From Dactylis glomerata (taxonomy: Eukaryota > Streptophyta > Magnoliopsida > Poales > Poaceae): a DNA stretch of 64,000 nt. Position 1 is the stretch's first letter. The number at the start of each line of letters is the position of its first letter. This document shows, one piece after another, positions 1 through 11,165 of the stretch. The position numbers and the translations under genes are program-made. Below the pieces are notes generated by a model. It had not been told where the DNA came from and searched no databases. It saw only the letters and a program-made list of their open reading frames with translations. Location of the stretch: positions 556,487 through 620,486 of the forward strand of contig QXEO01001819.1 in assembly GCA_007115705.1 (NCBI GenBank), written 5' to 3'.

Positions 1-2651
1 TGGCTCCATACAGATTCTATGCAACTCCATTAGGCGCCTGGGTACAAAAAAATGACAGGCGTGATTAGCATCATTCAACAGTGGATAAAACAAGCGGCAA
101 GCCACTATAAAAAAGAAAACGAGATCATCATTAGTTTTACAAAAAAAGTCTCTCTACAGCAACTTCCAGTACATTAAATTCCAAACATATGGGGGTTTTC
201 TTTAGAGCTAAAGGCTCAACAAATTCATCCCATGGTGATTTTGCCAAAAGCCTATTAAAAGTAGAGGTGGCTCATCTCTTCTACATCTAAATCAAGTGCA
301 GCATTACAGAGAAGACAAAGCAACCTGGATATAGACAGAAGAGGAGAACAACAGAAAGCGTGAAACATGCAGTAGCATAGCCGGTTGTAGAAAATCTTTG
401 AACCTGCAGAAAGGTGAAAGAACATAAGTTCAAATCAAGAGTAATACCAGTATTGTTCACTGTGTTATCTCGCAACTAACCGAAACATTACTGAAAGTGG
501 TACTGGAAACCCCCAAAATAGCTATACTTAATTATTTCACCCAGCAGACGACTTGTCTCCACATTATACTTTTAGGACAGAAAGCTTTGGCCGAAATAGG
601 GGCTGCAAAGAAAAAATGAATTATTAGGAGCTCTTAGCTTAAGAAAATATACATAAAGTATAATAATTAGGATGATTCAAAATATTGGAAAGTGCAAAAA
701 CAAATTGCCGAAGGAGAATATGAATTGAGAAAATGCAGACCGAAGGAAGGTCTGGTTTTTGTATTCCACGAGGTCAAAAGCAATTTGGTTCGCAAGGAGA
801 GCATCATCCTGCATAATGAACACAATATCTGAAGTAAGCAACAGAGACTCCCATGTTAGTAATGTAGTGAGCAGATGAAAGAACAAATACATACCTTGCT
901 TCAACATCCATACCCATGGCCTGTTGGTATTTACCATCAGGAATACACCTACACCATAGAGTAACCATTAGCTGAACACTCCATCTAATAAATAGGAGGA
1001 TATAGGGAAATGGTAGGATACATTATTAAACTTCTCCAGCATAATTATAGGAAATAAAAAGGAAACCAAAATCATTTTATGGCAAGAGTCTACTGCTAGA
1101 TTTCAGTGGCACCAAAAACTCTAGCTATTTTGTAGTGGCACACGGCTGCAATATGCCAAGAGTTTAATCGCACTACTTAAATCTTTATTAGCATACAACA
1201 TTTAATTTTTGGAAAAGATACCATTGATTATAACCACCACGAGTGTGCAATAAAAGCTTCCAGCCACCACATACGTATGACCAGATTAAAAGAACCGTTA
1301 GTTACCCAACGCTTTTTTACCCTGCAGAAAATAGAAGACACCATAGCCACATAGCGTACTGAAATTGTAACGAAATAAAAACACTGAAGAAATAAATACG
1401 CACAACGGCATAGTGATGAAAAGAGCAAATTACTCTATGCCAATCTTACTTCAGTGAACACATGGTATGTATATGCATCTTAGCAGCATAAATGGCCCTA
1501 AAGCGATGAACTGAACACGTTTTGAATTTAGTTACCAACTTAGTTTCTTGCTGACTCTGACTATCCTTAAGCAAGAACTGGATTTATCATATTCTTCCTT
1601 TACGAATGAAATTTGTGTCAATAAGAGAAAATTAGCACACATGAAGTATGTTTCACACTCACTGGGAAAGAGAGACAAAATTTGGAAAGACTAAATACTT
1701 GGTCCTAACTTAGTTAACCAAGAGGTAATCTGACCAAAAAGTCTAGCGCAAAACCAAACATGCCCAAGAAGCAACCCAGCACAAAGACACTGCTTTGTGA
1801 CCTCCCAAAAAAGCTCTAGAACATGGTGATATTGCAAGCTTGTGGCTAACGTGCTAAGTCATCTCATTGACCTGAAAAAGCACAATCACATTGCACGCTA
1901 ACTGAAGCCTGAAATGGTACTGAAGAAGCAAACAAATAATAGATATATACCTATTTTTCCATTGAAATGGCAGATGCAAAGTGGAAAACAATTATTAGGG
2001 GCTCTTAGTTTAAAAACATATACGCAAAGTATCAGAGAACACAAACTGTAGCAACAATAACCCAATCAGATACATGCTACTGAAATTGTCAACCTTGCTC
2101 AAGCATTTACTGAAAAGGCAATTAGGATACCATGCTTCATAATAAACGGATGCATGGGTCTCCAAACCATACCTTGATTTCGGACCCTGAATTTAGAGCT
2201 AGCGAAATGGGAAAGGAGGTCTGCTCATTCCGAATGATCCATTGTGCAGTTCTAACTTCAATTGCAGTGCAAAGGCCTTCAACAAAAACATATCAATCAG
2301 GTTAGCAGAATTGGAGTAAGAAGTAGACAGCTGCATGACAAAACTAAATTCAAGCTTATTACGTTATCCTTGATATAGACAAAACTAATTTCCAGCAATA
2401 GTCAGATCACGTAATTGGCTAAGGAAACTCCCACCAACAAACTGTAAGGAAGAATATTCAGTTTGCCATCAAAGATTAAAACAAAAATAAATGGTTCATG
2501 TTCTTTTTTTATCATGCATCTCTCATAAAAAATTCCCAGAGTGGTCCTGCTGATTCTCTTTTGGAGAATCCTTTCAATGAATTCACAGAGTGTGCGGGTG
2601 ACAGAGAAGAGCATATACTATTTCCTTTTGTTCACTCTGATTTACCCCACG
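1..2651. other. AT-rich intergenic stretch with gene remnants
   Basis: Apart from the RPN2 fragment at 742-948, I see no convincing gene here. One weak exon-like piece lies on the minus strand at about 2290-2173. It is an open frame of ~35 codons ending in a plausible AAG/GTATGG donor, but I cannot match it to any family. The remainder is AT-rich with no long open frame on either strand and no obvious repeat termini. Confidence 0.5.
742..948 (-). pseudogene. RPN2: 26S proteasome regulatory subunit RPN2 (PSMD1) fragment
   Basis: Two short minus-strand exons resemble the N-terminal third of RPN2, the large scaffold subunit of the 19S proteasome base. Exon one (948 to 895) follows an AG acceptor and reads DGKYQQAMGM, a conserved RPN2 stretch, then ends at a GTATGT donor. 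After an 86-nt intron ending ATGCAG, exon two (808 to about 742) reads DDALLANQIAFDLVE, close to the plant DDALL.QIAFDLVENE.Q motif. In the intact protein these motifs are separated by roughly a hundred residues, so the intervening exons are missing here. The reading frame after QTFLR loses similarity. The rest of RPN2 (normally close to 1000 residues) is absent. I infer a captured or deleted gene fragment; the family call comes from remembered motifs. Confidence 0.7.
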
Positions 2652-2943
2652 CAGGTTGATACGTCTCAAACGTATCTATAATTTTTGATGCTCCATGCTT
2701 ATTTTTACACCATTTGCCTATTGTTTCGTTACACTTAGTGGCACTTTTATACATTTTCCGGAACTAACCTATTAACGAAGTGTCACAGTGCCAGTTTCCT
2801 GTTTTCTGCTGTTTTTGTGTTTCAGAAGTGATACACAGGAAATATTCTCGGAATTGGACGAAACAAGTTCCTGAAGTCTTATATCAAGGGGAGGCTTCCA
2901 GACATCCGAAGACCTGACGGAGTGGGGCCACGTGGGCCCCAGA

Positions 2944-3038
2944 CACAGGGGCGGCGCGGCCACCCCCCTGGCCGCGCCAGCCCCGTGTGAGGGGGCGTGG
3001 TCCCTCCTCTGACATCGCCCCTTCGCCTATATATACCC
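2944..3038 (+). promoter_or_regulatory. LTR U3 promoter: GC palindrome plus TATA box
   Basis: A strong GC-rich inverted repeat (about 2944-2989, arms containing GGCGCGGCCA and TGGCCGCGCC) lies about 40 bp upstream of TATATATA (3029-3036). The same arrangement occurs in the other LTRs here (for example 33421-33470 with TATAAAG at 33508-33514), so this is probably the core promoter of the family. Confidence 0.6.
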
Positions 3039-3675
3039 CCTGATGAGAAAAACCTAAGCCCCGATCAGTTTTCCAGAATACATCGCGATCCGCCGCCGCC
3101 GTCGACCCAAAGATCGGGAGGGTCCAGAAGCTCTTCCCGGCACCCTGCCGGAGAGGGGAATCGCCATCGGAGGTCTTCTTCATCGCCATGCTTGCCTCCG
3201 GAGCGATGAGTGAGTAGTCTACCTTGGACTATGGGTCCATAGCAGTAGCTAGATGGTTGTCTTCTCCACCATGTGCTTCATGTTTAGATCTCATGAGCTG
3301 CCCTACATGATTGAGATCACCGTTATGTAATTCTATGATGTTGGTTTGTTGGGATCCGATGAATATTGGTGTTTATGATTAAGTTGCTGTACTGAATTAT
3401 ATCTTTTGTTATCTCTATGTTGTTTATGATCTTGCATGCTCTCCGTTGTTAGTAGCTATCTTGGCCGAGTAGTTGCTAGTGACTCCAAGAGGGGGTATTT
3501 ATGCTCGATAGTGGGTTCATGTCTCTATTTCACCTGGGGGAGTGACAGAAACCTCTAAGGTGGTAGATGTGCTGTTGCTACTAGGGAGAAAACAACATTC
3601 ATATGCTCAAGGGCATATGCTTTGTTTACATTACACACTTTGCTTAATGCAATTATCTGTTGTTCGCAACTTAAT

Positions 3676-3709
3676 ACTTCCAGGGTGTTCGGATGATATC
3701 CCCGGGGGT
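3676..3709 (+). other. Conserved LTR hairpin, copy A
   Basis: Arms ACTTCCAGGG (3676-3685) and CCCCGGGGGT (3700-3709) pair in nine of ten positions counting two G-U pairs, around a 14-nt loop TGTTCGGATGATAT. Equivalent hairpins with different stem bases are in elements B and C. Confidence 0.6.
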
Positions 3710-4362
3710 GGATTATTAGTCATAGATGCAGTTGGATGGCGGTCTATGTATTTTGTTGTAATGCCCAGAGTAAATCTCATAGTGATCTTCTTGACATATC
3801 ACGTTATCTTTATTCTATCAATTGCCCAACTGTAATTTGTTTACCCAGCATGTTATTTTATCTATGGAGAGACACCACTAGTGAACTGTGGACCCCGGTC
3901 CTATTTTAATCATATTGCAATCACCTGTTTACTTTTCCCGCACTGTTTACTTTACTCGCATATTACTACTGTTTTCCACTCGATACACTCATAACCTTTG
4001 TTTCAAGCAAACCGGTGAGATTGACAACCTCATCGCAAGTTGGAGACAAAGTATTTGTTTGTGTGTGTGCAGGTTCCGCGTTGCTGCTGGCCGAAGACGA
4101 GTCAACAAGTATCGTTAACGGCGCCCTTGTTGGAGTGTTACTAAGCCAGTCCGCATCACCTTCAGTCGTCACCGTCTCTCTTCTTCAAGATCGACATTAA
4201 ACCTTGGTTTCTTAACTGAGGGAAAACTAGCCTCTACACTCATCATACCTTCCTCTTGGGGTTCCCAACGGGCTGGTCATCACCACGCACAAGGACTTAC
4301 TGCTCCCACGTCAACTAAACGCCACAGCTCTTTTCTGGCGCCATCACACGAGTAGCACAGGT

Positions 4363-4756
4363 ATACCTCTACCATGCAATATTTTCTGCTACACCAAAGA
4401 TCTACAAGAGAGTTTGATCGCAGACTTTTCGAAAATCATCAACGAGTAATTGCAAATCACAGACCCACCAAGAAAAGTATAACCCATCAGAAATATCAGT
4501 CAAAGTGTAGTAAAACATTAGTGCATCCTCCAATCCTAATGAAATTGGATCTGTTTATCTGAACAAAAAACCAGTTAACCTGCAGCAGTGAACATCATAA
4601 GAAGCAATTCATCATAAAGCAAATCGAGATACATGGGGATTTAGAGCAAGAGGGGTTCCATAGGGGCAGCTGGACAGGAGGACGGTGGTGGCGAGGCTGC
4701 ACTCGGGAACAACAACGCTGTGCAAGGATTGGTGAATGGCAGCCCAAGAAATTTAC
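4363..4756. other. Unassigned flank between LTR A and the GC-rich block
   Basis: No gene, repeat terminus or RNA gene could be recognised. The AT-rich part gives way after about 4640 to sequence that could be the first intron of the minus-strand candidate exon described for 4757-6784. Confidence 0.4.
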
Positions 4757-5065
4757 CTCGAGTAAGGATGAAGACGGGGAAGCACGCAGCCACCTCCTCA
4801 GACGCCTCGGTGGCGGCATCGTCGCCATGCCGCTTGCCGTTCATCGCCATCAGCAGGACTGCCATTGCCGGCCATGGCATCGGCGGCGGCGATGTGCCCT
4901 CCATGGAGGGGCAGGCGGCGGCCATGGGGGGGGGGGGCTGGCGGCCATGGAGGAAGCCCTGGCAGCCATGGAGAAAGCCCTGGTGGCCATGGAGGAGGTG
5001 CTGACGGCGGTGGCCATGGAGGGCTGGCGGCAGCCATGGAGGGGCTGGCTGCGGCCATGGAGGAG

Positions 5066-6616
5066 GCCCTTGATGTCTACACACGCTTCTGTTCTTGTAG
5101 ACAGTGTTGGGCCTCCAAGTGCAGAGGTTTGTAGAGCAGCAGCAAGTTTCCCTTAAGTGGATCACCCAAGGTTTATCGAACTCAGGGAGGAAGAGGTCAA
5201 AGCTATCCCTCTCAAGCAACCCTGCAATTACGATACAGAAAGTCTCTTGTGTCCCCAACACACCCAATACACTTGTCAGATGTATAGGTGCACTAGTTCG
5301 GCGAAGAGATAGTGAAATACAAGTGGTATGGATGATTATAAGTAGTAAATACAATCTAGAATAAAAATGGCAGCAAGCAAACAAGTAACAAAACAGCGAG
5401 TAAACGGTGTGCAAAGTTTGGAAACAAGGCCTAGGGATCATACTTTCACTAGTGGACACACTCCCAACAATATAACACAATTGAACGAATAAATAACTTC
5501 TCTTCACTATGGTACTCTGAATTACTCTCCTATTGAATAACACTAATCATTGCGTAGGGCTACGAAGCACTCCTTAAAGTTCATCAAGTACTTGACAAAC
5601 ACCACTCATAGAGATATCCAAATCAAATCATAACTCAAGATAGATATTATTGCAACTTAGACCAAGTACTAACACGGTGCACACACTGTCAACATTACAC
5701 CATGAAAGGAGGAATAGATCACTTCAATACTATCATAGTGATAATTATTCTCATAATCCATAAAAGATCACAATCGTAGCCTAGACCAAGTACCACCATG
5801 ATGCACGCACTGTCACCGTTACACCATGGCAGGAGGAATAGATTACTTTAATAACACACTAGAGTACACATAATGAAGAAGAGTAACATATACTTATTCA
5901 ACATGATACAAAGCTCACGATCACATAAAGATCACATCATGGGAGAGAGAGGTGAACCACATAGCTACCGGTAGAGCCCTCAGCCCCGGGGATGAACTAC
6001 TCCCTCCTCATCATAGGAGACAGGAAGGTTGATGGAGATGGCGGTGAGGTCGATGGAGACGGCGGAGATGGCGATGGAGACCGATGGAGATGGCTCCGGG
6101 GGCACTTCCCCGTCCCGGCAGGGTGCCGGAACAGAGACTTCTGTCCCCCGAAATTTGGCTTCGACGACGGCGGCGCTACGGAACTGTTCTGGAAATTTCG
6201 CCGACTCCTCTAGGGTTTTTCTGTCCCGAGGCTTTATATAGGCGAAGGGGCGTCGTCAAGAGTGGCCCCAGGCCTCCTCACACCTAGGCGGCGCGGCCAG
6301 GGCCTGGGCCGCGCCGGCCTAGTGTGAGGCTAGCCTGTGGCCCCTCTCCTTCGCCTCTTCGGATCTCTGGAAGCTTCCGGGCAAAATAAGACTTCATGAA
6401 CTTGTTTCGTCCAATTCCGAGAATATTTCTTGTGTATCACTTCTGAAACACAAAAAGAGCAGAAAACAGGGAACTGGCACTGTGGCGACTTGTCAATAGG
6501 TTAGTTCTGGAAAATGCATAAAAGTGCCACGAAGTTTAACGAAACAGTAGGCAAATGGTGTAAAAACAAGCATGGAGCATCAAAAATTATAGATACGTTG
6601 AAGACGTATCAGCCTT
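5066..6616 (-). mobile_element. Solo LTR E (same family as element D)
   Basis: The sequence from TGATGTCTAC (5071) to GACGTATCA (6611) is a full-length LTR in minus orientation (1541 bp), nearly identical to the two LTRs of element D at 36834-38374 and 41949-43488. Flanks are GCCCT (5066-5070) and GCCTT (6612-6616), a 5-bp target duplication with one difference. No internal sequence remains, so this is a solo LTR from LTR-LTR recombination. It sits inside the CATGGCC repeat block. Confidence 0.88.
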
Positions 6617-6766
6617 GGCGGGCATGGAGGAGGGGCTGACGGCGCCTGGTGGCGGCCATGGTGGTGTTGGCGGCGGTCGCGGAGGCGCTGGCGGCGGGGA
6701 GAGGAGAGCACGGGAGGGAGAGGAGAGAATGAGTGGTAGATATTTTGCGATCTAGGTTTTTGTTTG

Positions 6767-6774
6767 CTTATATA
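6767..6774 (-). promoter_or_regulatory. TATA-like box
   Basis: On the minus strand TATATAAG is followed by a CT-rich leader and an ATG about 110 nt downstream, the usual spacing for a plant core promoter. It supports the candidate first exon but nothing else confirms transcription. Confidence 0.35.
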
Positions 6775-6784
6775 CCACAGGCCA

Positions 6785-8837
6785 ACTAACCTAGCGATCT
6801 GTCACACCGGATGTAAAGAAGTGTCTGCCTGAATCGTGGGTCCTCAATGCAGATGGACCCTATTGTCATAGACGTAGTCTCCAAATCAAGAAGTGAAAAA
6901 CGGTATAACAGCATCCAACGGTAGAGGTAAAAAGTGAGACTGGTTTTTTTTTACTGTAGCTTCTCCATCCAACGAACGAGAGCAGCGTGGCATGCGCAAA
7001 TAGCGTGAGAGGCCGGGTAGGCGCCCTTTAGGTTTTAGAATACACATGTCTCTTACCTCTAAATTTTTTTTGATTATTAAAAATTAACCAGTGTCTCATT
7101 TGTACCCTCGTATGCTGAAACTGTGGTGTAAATGCACATGCAGCCAAACGGGACTGTAGCAATTTAAGGGATTGGACTCAAACGGCCAAGAGCAATCATG
7201 TCTCGGATACGTACTGGCAGGACTTATATTTCTTTATGGTGGCGGGTACTATTCCTGTATTTCCGATCGATAAACGAATCACCGATTTCATTTTAGCATG
7301 TACCCTCGCTGATTTCTTAGGAAGCGCTTGATGAGGAAATGGAAAACATCTATGATTAACGTGACATTTCTTGAAAAAAAAACAAGTAAATATTTTGTTG
7401 AGCAAAAAAGGAAACATTTGGCCTAATTGCATAATATTTGTTAGAAAACAAGGAAATATTTTATTTGATTGACATGATATTTGTTGGGAAAAACAAAGAA
7501 AGATTTAGCTTGATTAATAGGGCAAAACAAGGAAATATTTACCCATGTTAATTCCTCTGCTTACTATAGCTTTCTAAGTATAGAAAGATTTATTAAAAAT
7601 ATAATAGCTTTCCTTTTACTCAGGTTTTCCCGTGAGAATATGCACTGACATCCTTTTACAGTAGCTTCTACTTTGGTTTCTATTTTAGTTTTTCTGTTAG
7701 GAGTAGAATCGGAATTAAATGATGTTTTTAAAAAGTGCCTTCACCATCACTAACTCCTAATATTTAATAGTATAAATTTATTGTGCTCTGTCAACATATA
7801 TTTTAGTCGGATACAAATTCATAGGGATTGAATCCCATTCGCTAGATCACTTGGTAGTATAGAAATAGGGGATTGCCTCTTGATTGGTTTCAGGACTCTG
7901 GTTGACTGCGGCGAGCGTCTGCCTGGACTGCTGGCGGCGTGCGCGTGATGGCTATTGCCTGCCTGTTCCCCTCATCGAGCGGACGAGGGTGTGCCGGCGA
8001 CTGCCAGACGGGAGGAAGGGGATCCAGATGCAATTTCTCTTAAATTCATTTTTATTGAGGGAGGTTTCTGTGAAAGAAAAGCAAGATTAAGTTTTTTTTG
8101 CAAAATGAAACACCACACCGCCCCCTAACATGTGGGTTTTCTACGAGTGCCAATCGCAAAAAAAAAAAAAAGTGCCGGTGACCTTCTATGACAAACGCGA
8201 CTACTTGATACTCGTAAATCGTATATAGCTGAACATTAAGGTTTATGATTTTGTATCTATCTTTGACTGCATCTAGAAAAGTACAAGATTATGTCATAAA
8301 AGAAGAAAGAGTTTAAAGAAAATTTTGCTAGTTTCTTTCTGTCTTTATTTTGTAATAATTAAAGTCAGTTGTGTATCTTTACTATATACTATTTGTTACT
8401 ATGAATATATGTGATATTGATTGTCAAAAAAGGTCTAATTTAGTGACCATCATTGTATTTTACTATGAATAAAAGATGTAAATTTTAAATTTTTACGACA
8501 TGATTTAGGGTTAATTTGGACAAATATTAGATTTTGTAACTTTCCTCGCCACATGATGAAATTCCTTTTAGACCGGTCATTTTTCCCATCGGGGTACACG
8601 TTTCTCAAAAACCATGGATTAGATCTACGATTCTAATGTTTCTTTGCCAATGGCTACGGAAATCACCATCGAAAACAGCCTCTGCTCTGCTCCTTTCCCT
8701 TGCCTTCCACCGTAATAGAAAAATACTAAAAAACTATCCTAATTGGAGCAGCGGTGTCTAAGAACTACCAAAATGCTAACGTGAGTCATATGATTATCAC
8801 TATTAGGTATGGGTCTTGGGTCGTGACACAAAGCACT
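6785..8837. other. Intergenic sequence without recognisable genes
   Basis: No supported gene. Around 7330-7560 there are about three degenerate copies of a roughly 65-bp AT-rich unit containing ATATTTGTT...GAAAACAAGGAAATA. A short GC-richer patch at 7880-8030 is open on the plus strand but has no recognisable protein. Confidence 0.5.
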
Positions 8838-9334
8838 GTGTTTGGGGGACGCAGCTTCAGTGACTTCATGTAACAAAGTCTCTCAGCGCCTTACTTCCAA
8901 TATCCATCTTCTATCTTCTATCCAACGCACTATATTGGTCTAGATTTTGAACTCAAAAATAAAACTATTCAGAAAAATTTGAAAAAAAATCTAATAAATC
9001 ATACATGTTCCGATTTGTATTCTGGTGAACTTCCATTACATTTTGATCAACGGTTTGTGATTAAATAGGTTTTTAATTTAAACTAATGCTCAATACGTAA
9101 AGTGCTATTTAATCACAAACTACTGATCCGAATTGGATGAAACTTTCTCAGTGTTCAAAACGAGGCATTTATAATTTATTGGAATTTTTTCAATTTTTTC
9201 TGAATGGTTTTATTTTTGAGTTTAAAATCTAGACTAATCTGATACATTGGATATAAGATAGAAGGTGGATATTGGAGGTAAGGCGCCGAGAGGCTTTGTT
9301 ACATGAAGTCACTGAAGCTGCGTCCGTGTTTGGG
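8838..9334. mobile_element. Mutator-type foldback MITE
   Basis: A 479-bp element (8847-9325) begins GGACGCAGCTTCAGTGACTT and ends with its near-perfect reverse complement. The two arms pair along almost the whole length, with the turn near 9080-9090. It is flanked by identical 9-bp direct repeats GTGTTTGGG (8838-8846 and 9326-9334), the duplication length typical of Mutator-like elements. It has no coding capacity, so it must have been mobilised in trans. Transcribed, it would form a ~230-bp hairpin. Confidence 0.9.
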
Positions 9335-9822
9335 AACGCTCTACTCCATTTCACTCAACTTCACTCCACTCCACCCTCTCAACTCCACTCCACCAATAAG
9401 CAGTTAAATAGGTGTTTGGCTCATGAGGTAGCTCCAGACTAGCCTATCTCTTATTTTCTCTTGTTCTTTATTTTATAATCCGGATGTGTACTGCATGATC
9501 CTGGGTTGTCTCACGCAACAAAATTTGTATCTACCTTTTCCCCTTTGCATGAGAACGTGGCATATGCTTATATATGCGGAGGTAATCTTGATGATGATGT
9601 GTTGAATATTTTTTTAATGCAATATAATCATCTAATTTTTTTTGATAAAGGGAATATATTAATATCGTGAAGATATCAATTATACTGAGCCTCTGCAACA
9701 ACGTAACATCTAAATAGTAGTATGAATGCACACAACCAATAAAAAGAAAGAAGAAACTAAAAAATATAGAAGTCCTGCTACAGTGTTCATGTCCTTATAA
9801 TAGCAGCACAAACACCACTAAG
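9335..9822. other. Unassigned intergenic stretch
   Basis: Starts with a pyrimidine-rich string of short ACTCCA/ACTTCA repeats (about 9340-9395), then AT-rich sequence. No gene or element end recognised. Confidence 0.4.
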
Positions 9823-11165
9823 TGTGGGGACCCCGGCTTACCACCTAGGATACCCGTTATGCATACAATTCACGATCTCAGGAAGACCGTCATGAATCCA
9901 CATAACAGAGTTGGCATTCAAAGTACATCATCTATTACATAACGAGTTCAAATAAATCTTACATTGGCCACTTGGCCGAATTCAAATGCCACGCAGGGCA
10001 TGTTCAAACTAACATAGCATCAGCGGATACAAGGGTAGCGTTGGTGACCCCAATCGTGCCTACTACCCTACAGGCGACTGACCGGGAGAAGATTCCTAGT
10101 TCGCACCAGCATCGTCGAAACCCTCACCATCATCCTCATAATCTTCTTCATAATCTTCTTCATAATCTCACCAAGTTAATAGCCAGGGACAAAGCCGTGA
10201 GTACATTTTGAATTGTACTCGCAAACCATCTAAGAGAATTTCATTAGGATATGCATTTGGCTGTAGCAAGGGAAAGGCTCTAGTCTAGTTTACCCTATCT
10301 ATCATAGTTTCTCTTGTCGATATAGCATGTCTAGAACCTTGTTCTACGATATCTCTATATCCTTATTAAAAACTTTTAGAAAACATTTTTGGTAAAATCT
10401 CTAGGAAGGGGTAACCCTTTTTGTTTCATAAACCTGGTCAATCGCACATGACCGTCACCGAACCTTTCCCCGTGCCACGGCAGTACTGTGGGGACCCCGG
10501 ATTACACATCCGGAATACCCGTTATGCATACAATTTATGATCCCAGGAAAAGTGTCATGAATCCACATAATCGAGTTGATATCAAAGTTACATCATCCAT
10601 TACAATACCGGAATAAAAGTCTTACAATTGGTCACATGACCAAGACTGATAATGCCACGCAGGGAAAGTCTACAAACAAGTACCGGACACAAAGATGTGT
10701 TGAAGACCCACGTCATGCCTACTACCCTATAGGCAGCTGACTGGGCGACGTTCCTAGTTCAGATTGGCGTTGTCGTACCCATCACCATCTTCATTAAAGT
10801 CTTCCTCCAAGTCTGACCAAGTTAATAGCCAGGGACAAAGTCGTGAGTATATTTTGAATTGTACTCGCAAACCATCTAAGGAGAGTGAGTTGATATGCAG
10901 TTTGGCTGTAGCAAGGAAAGGATCTAGTCTAGTTTAATTTGTTTGAAAACCTTCTTCTCGTGTTGATATAGCATGTCTAGAAACATGTTCTACGACATCT
11001 CTATATCCTTACTAAAAATCTTTCATAAAACATTTTTAGTAAAAATCTCTAGGAAGGGGGTAACCCTTTTTGTTTCATAAATCAGGTCAATCACACATGA
11101 CCACTTCCATCTTCTTGGCAGTACCCTCCAGGTACTCCAAACCTTTCCCATGCCACGGCAGTACC
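9823..11165. repeat. 664-bp tandem duplication within repeat X
   Basis: The unit starting TGTGGGGACCCCGG at 9823 is repeated from 10487. Both copies run through ATACCCGTTATGCATACAAT, GTCATGAATCCACATAA, AATAGCCAGGGACAAAG and CCACGGCAGTAC. They have diverged by substitutions and small indels, so the duplication is not recent. Confidence 0.8.

Larger units (their letters stand above)
2652..4362 (+). mobile_element. LTR-only insertion A (solo LTR type) with 5-bp target duplication
   Basis: A plus-oriented LTR starts TGATACGTCTC at 2657 and appears to end at ...GTAGCA (4357), flanked by CAGGT on both sides (2652-2656 and 4358-4362). It has no internal coding region. Its sequence follows the LTRs of elements B and C in this window, including U3, TATA box (about 3029) and the hairpin at 3676-3709. 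The 3' end is unusual: after an LTR-like end (CCCACGTCA) it runs through a TCTGGCGCC primer-site-like string before reaching the flank. It may be a solo LTR of a subfamily with an extended end, or a remnant with a little internal sequence. Confidence 0.75.
4757..6784 (-). pseudogene. Candidate minus-strand first exon, split by a solo LTR
   Basis: On the minus strand a TATATAAG box (6774-6767) precedes a pyrimidine-rich leader and an ATG at 6659. GC-rich, Ala/Pro/Ser-rich sequence follows, built of degenerate 24-30-bp repeats around the string CATGGCCGCC. The solo LTR at 5071-6611 interrupts it. Beyond the LTR the repeats continue to a possible ACTCGAG/GTAAAT donor at 4757. Just before this donor one frame reads EEVAACFPVFILTR, which looks more like ordinary coding sequence than the repeats. 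A homopolymer of about ten Gs near 4926 shifts the frame between repeats. I do not recognise a family. It could be a real gene start killed by the insertion or simply a GC-rich low-complexity region. Confidence 0.3.

Noticed and set aside
2173..2290. Minus-strand exon of a known gene near RPN2
   Set aside because: Open and followed by a donor-like site, but it matches no part of RPN2 or any family I know.
2884..3209. Overlapping open frames on both strands in LTR A (and the same positions of the other LTRs)
   Set aside because: They fall on the GC-rich palindrome and U3, recur in every LTR copy, and have no protein motif.
4641..5543. 300-codon minus-strand open frame
   Set aside because: It runs through the solo LTR boundary at 5071 and through low-complexity repeats; only the part below 5071 could be exonic.
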